Assembly (NCBI GenBank): GCA_950295325.1
Contig: OX485803.1
Coordinates: 74,661,554-74,725,553 of the forward strand
Source: Polytrichum commune
Taxonomy: Eukaryota; Streptophyta; Polytrichopsida; Polytrichales; Polytrichaceae
DNA length: 64,000 nt
Reading direction: 5' to 3'
Position 1 is the stretch's first letter. Every line of letters begins with the position of its first letter. The position numbers and the translations under genes are program-made. Under the pieces are notes generated by a model that worked only from the letters and a program-made list of their open reading frames with translations, was not told the origin of the DNA and made no database searches. This document shows positions 60,793-64,000 of the stretch, one piece after another.

Positions 60793-60836
60793 AGGTGCCC
60801 CCTATAAGTTCGTGGGGGGGGTACTTAACGTCCTCC
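60793..60836 (-). repeat. MULE right terminal inverted repeat
   Basis: A 44-bp end. In reverse complement it starts GGAGGACGTTAAGTACC and ends GGGGGCACCT, matching 47694-47736. Confidence 0.93.
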
Positions 60837-60845
60837 GGACGCAAT
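60837..60845 (+). repeat. Target-site duplication, right copy (9 bp)
   Basis: GGACGCAAT, identical to 47685-47693. Confidence 0.93.
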
Positions 60846-60994
60846 GGGAACCAAAGGTACACCTGACACCTTCCAACATGGACCACTTTGCACATTTCCA
60901 TTTTAGTTGCAACTATAAATAAAAAACGAACCTCAGTTTAGGAGTTGAATAATGATGTGCGAAGCAACACCATCAGTTGTGTTGCATCCACTAA

Positions 60995-61483
60995 GGGCCA
61001 CTTCACACACAAGCCAAGAGCCGTGACCATGAGATTGTGAGGGCCCAAAAGAAAGCGTCCAAAGGCCGTCCCAACACACCTCCAAAATCACGTAGTGTGG
61101 TCACGGACCCTCACGTGTAGTGTGAAGTCATATGTGACCGGGCCCTCAACCAAATGCTATCTCTATTCATGCGGATCCTCACACATGATAAAATAGAAAA
61201 AACCAACGGTTGTGAGCGTTAGGAGTGCCATGGTCTCCCGGTTTTGTGTTAGGCCTACCTCCAAGAGGTGGCTTTTGAAAATAGTCCAAGTGACCGTGAA
61301 ACATGATCCATTCGGTGCCATGTAGGAATCCATGTAGATTTTACATCCATCTTGCATTCACATACTCCGTTGGTCCCTCAAGCGTAGTGTGAAGCGAACT
61401 TGGACCGGCTCCGTCCTTTCCACCAATGAGAGTGCTTGGAGTGTAATGGTCACAGGCTCTTAGACCCGTGTGTGAAGTGGCCC
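60995..61483. mobile_element. MITE, family 'GGGCCACTTCACACAC', tandem copy 1 (489 bp)
   Basis: Terminal inverted repeats of about 35-40 bp begin GGGCCACTTCACACAC. TAA lies at 60992-60994 on the left and TAA at 61484-61486 on the right; the right TAA is shared with the next copy. The 3-bp target fits PIF/Harbinger. Non-coding. Confidence 0.9.
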
Positions 61484-61486
61484 TAA

Positions 61487-61985
61487 GGGCCACTTCACAG
61501 ACAAGCCAAGAGCCATGACCATGAAATTGTGAGAGCCCAAAAGAAAGTGTCCAAAGGCCGTCCCAACTCACCTCCAAAATCATATAGTGTGGTCATGGAC
61601 TCTCAAGTGTGGTGTGAAGTCGTATGTGACCATGCCCTCAACCAAATGCTATTTCAACGAGTTTCTATTCATGTGGGTCTTCATGCATGATCAAATATAA
61701 TAAATCAATGGTTGTGAGCGTTTGGAGTGCCATGGTCTCCCAATTTTGTGTTAGGCCTACCTCCAAGAGGTGGTTTTTGAAAACAGTCCAAGTGACCATG
61801 AAACATGATCCATTCGATGCCTTGTAGGGATCCATGTAGACTTTACATCCATCTTGCATTCACATACTTTGTTGGTCCCTCAAGCGTAGTGTGAAGCGAA
61901 CATGGACCAGCTCCGCCTTTTCCACCGATGAGAGTGCTTGAAGTGTAATGGTCACGGGCTCTGAGTCTTGTGTGTGAAGTGGCCC
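61487..61985. mobile_element. MITE, family 'GGGCCACTTCACACAC', tandem copy 2 (499 bp)
   Basis: Same family and orientation as the preceding copy, about 90% identical by eye over its length. Its right flank is TAC (61986-61988) in place of TAA. Contains a CAACGAGTTTCTATTC stretch absent from copy 1. Confidence 0.9.
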
Positions 61986-62054
61986 TACATTAGACACAAA
62001 AGGGGAACATAAAGAATGTTGTTGGATATTTGGGTCCCGCACAAAAATGTATTA

Positions 62055-62438
62055 GGCATGTTTACACAAAAATCATTAGGCCATGGCTCGTGAGAACGCT
62101 TTAGTGAGAGTGTCATGGGTCCTTGCTTTAGGTTTAGTCATGAGGGTAGGTTTGGACCTAAACCCATAACATTTTTAGTGGCTGAAACGTCAACATGGAA
62201 TTCTACATGGCAAGCATGGATAATGTTTGGTTGGGATTGTAGGAATTTTTTTTGAGACGGCTCTTGAAGGTAGGCTCGACGGAATTTGCGACATGGATTT
62301 GGATTTGCACAATGGGCTTGTGCCCTTCAAAAGACTTTGGACTACAATCCACATAGTTCTCTATGTACTCATCCAAAAAACAGAATTAGCATGGTCATTT
62401 AAGAACCATGGCCTAATGCCTTTGGTGTAAACATGCCC
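62055..62438. mobile_element. PIF/Harbinger-type MITE, family 'GGGCATGTTTACAC' (384 bp)
   Basis: Ends are inverted: GGCATGTTTACAC then CATTAGGCCATGGCTC on the left; GGGCATGTTTACAC then CATTAGGCCATGGTTC on the right (reverse complement). TTA flanks at 62052-62054 and 62439-62441. No transposase. Confidence 0.85.
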
Positions 62439-62716
62439 TTATTCTTGCATGCTAACGGTGTGCTTCCATATGGACCATATGGATTTGGGCTTGGGTTGTC
62501 CCAAAAGATGGATGGGAATAATAACCCACCATTCACATGCACACAAATACATCTTAAGTGTATGTGGGCATGCCAATGATAGCTCCTATTCAATTACAAA
62601 TTTTTGTGCCTGCTTGATGTCATTATCACATCATGCATATCCCCCGTAGAACCTTGCCCTAGAGTTTGCAATATGAATCAATGTGGTGGCTACACATGTG
62701 GTTTATAGTTGATGAA

Positions 62717-63109
62717 GGGCCAATTTACTATGGTGAAGAAGTGCATTGGTCTGTCAAGACTTTTCACCCAAGACAAGATTATTTGAGGCAAGGGTTGATA
62801 TGGCAGACAAGATGGAGAAACAATTTTTAAAAAGATGCCTCAAGTTGGAGTTCACTGGAGGTCAAGTTTCTAGTCCGAGGGTTTGAGGTTGCCCAAGAAA
62901 CGCGACCTCCAGCAATTCCCCTAGCAAAAAATGATGCCATGTTGATATCCATGTCCTTTTTTTCATTCATGCTTGAAGTTCTTCACTAGAGAAGTCATGG
63001 CCGTAGTGTAAACCCCGGCCAGTGAAGAACCCATTGTGTAGCCAATCACATCGCTGCATTCCCTTAAATCTTCACCAATGTGCTTCTTTACTCTAGTCTA
63101 AACCGGTCC
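62717..63109. mobile_element. PIF/Harbinger-type MITE, family 'GGGTCAGTTTAGACTATG', copy 2 (393 bp)
   Basis: Aligns along its whole length with 24486-24898 (shared interior words TTGGAGTTCAMTGGAGGYCA, GGGTTTGAGGTTGCCCAAG and CCGTAGTGTAAACCCCGG). Ends are GGGCCAATTTACTATGG on the left and GGACCGGTTTAGAC on the right (reverse complement). Right flank TAA (63110-63112), left flank GAA (one change). Confidence 0.85.
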
Positions 63110-63237
63110 TAAGTGTTGACCAACCAATATTTGTTTCTACATACATCATAAATACCAAAGCATAACAAAAATTATATCATAACATTTATCAATAGTGACA
63201 TATAATTTAATGTTTTATATACAAGGGACCATCCTAA

Positions 63238-63608
63238 GGGCCGACTGACACAAGGTCCCAAGTCCCAAGTCAATTGAGTTCAATCCGTGCAATCTCAACC
63301 GTTGAGAGCATAGGAGTTTGGGACTTACCACTTCACACGGGGTCCTAGGCCCTAAGTCCCATGTATGATATGGATGCCTACATGGCAACACTTTTTGGAA
63401 GCGAGGCTTGGGACTTGTGTTGAGAGTTGGGTTGAGCAAAAAGCTAGACCCAACTCTCGACACAAGTCCCATGGATATTTTGCATAAAATAATAAAGATC
63501 CAACTTTTATGATAATTAACTATATTTTAATGGTTTCTTGAGCCTCAAGTATTGGGACTTGCTAACATGAGTGGGACTTGGGACTTGGGACCCCATGTGA
63601 ATTGGGCC
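63238..63608. mobile_element. TIR element rich in GGTCCCAAGTCCCAAGTC (371 bp)
   Basis: Inverted ends: GGGCCGACTGACACAAGG then TCCCAAGTCCCAAGTC on the left; GGCCCAATTCACATGGGG then TCCCAAGTCCCAAGTC on the right. Flanks are TAA on the left and TTA on the right, so the target is uncertain. Further CAAGTCCC words occur inside on both strands. Non-coding. Confidence 0.75.
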
Positions 63609-64000
63609 TTACTAGAAATTGAGATATCATCGATGTAGCCATCCAAAGATTGGATTCATGATGTTTTGTGGATATTGTAACCAAGTGGAGGTTCCAATTT
63701 CAACTACCAAGGTCAAACTTTTTACACTACAAGCATAAGCAACTTTTTTTTATCACAAGGTAAATAACTAGGTTTTCAAGACTACCGGGGGTACAAAACA
63801 TCCTACAAGCAAAAATGATGGGTATACACTAGACCCTTGTATCCCTCACTGCCACGTACCAAGATGGACCAATATATACCTTCACATAATGCCTAAACGT
63901 TTTGTACCTGCTAAATATCCAAATCAAACATCACACTCTACACAATAGACACCATGATAAAAACAATCCTTGAATCCATGATTCCAATACTACAAGCCCA
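63609..64000. other. Gene-free right edge of the window
   Basis: AT-rich sequence with no gene or complete element recognised. Confidence 0.4.

Larger units (their letters stand above)
47694..60836. mobile_element. 13.1-kb Mutator-like element (MULE) with transposase, Ulp1-type protease and a third gene
   Basis: The 43/44-bp terminal inverted repeats (47694-47736 and 60793-60836) start GGARGACGTTAARTACCCCCCC and end GGGGGCACCT, bounded by a perfect 9-bp duplication. Contents in order: left tandem arrays (48010-48325 and 48443-49066), transposase gene on plus (49091-52325), protease gene on minus (52963-55078), a third minus-strand gene (about 55189-58374), then right tandem arrays (59455-60705). 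Transposase and protease genes converge at about 52.3-52.96 kb. MULEs that carry a C48/Ulp1 protease are known in plants (for example the Kaonashi group). I do not recognise the third protein. A frame break in the transposase and two stops in the protease suggest a decaying copy with well-kept ends. Confidence 0.93.

Overview
This window looks like nuclear DNA of a land plant. It carries tandem genes for cobalamin-independent methionine synthase with plant-type spliceosomal introns, an L-lactate dehydrogenase with a transit-peptide-like N-terminus, a TMCO1-type membrane protein, and many plant-style DNA transposons: a Mutator-like element (MULE), PIF/Harbinger-type MITEs and other TIR elements. 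Gene density is low, at four host loci in 64 kb, and the intergenic DNA is AT-rich and full of decayed dispersed repeats. The species cannot be fixed from the sequence. A seed-free plant (bryophyte, lycophyte or fern) is a guess, not a result.

Layout. At 1-12.2 kb, two methionine synthase genes lie head-to-tail on the minus strand. The left copy loses its 3' end at the window edge; the right copy (8190-11185) is complete and encodes 763 residues with all four zinc ligands. Both have a 5'-UTR intron and a matching promoter/leader block. At 12.2-27.4 kb there are no host genes, only copies of three dispersed repeat families (called R1, R2 and R3 here), a small MULE derivative with ~215-bp inverted ends (17.6-18.5 kb), a tRNA-like SINE head split by a MITE (19.1-19.6 kb), another MITE (24.5-24.9 kb), a long inverted repeat (26.1-26.9 kb) and a 7 x 52-bp array directly upstream of the next gene. 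At 27.6-28.2 kb is an intronless TMCO1 homologue. At 33.3-36.1 kb is a two-exon L-lactate dehydrogenase on the minus strand. At 38.4-47.7 kb are several TIR elements, including one element nested inside another.

The outstanding object is a 13.1-kb MULE at 47694-60836. It has 43/44-bp terminal inverted repeats and a perfect 9-bp target duplication. It carries a rightward transposase gene (DDE residues plus SWIM zinc finger) that converges on two leftward genes: a C48 (Ulp1/SENP-type) cysteine protease and an unrecognised zinc-finger-like, coiled-coil-like protein. Different tandem arrays fill both subterminal regions and one intron. A paralogous empty copy of the insertion site lies about 0.6 kb to its left. 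The transposase reading frame is broken at an 11-A run and the protease has two in-frame TGA codons, so this copy is probably no longer autonomous, although its ends are well preserved.

Right of the MULE (61-63.6 kb) is a cluster of short TIR elements, including two copies of one MITE in tandem that share a TAA target. The host genes (methionine synthesis, lactate/pyruvate conversion, ER calcium/membrane-protein function) show no joint pathway; they are separate housekeeping loci embedded in transposon-derived DNA.
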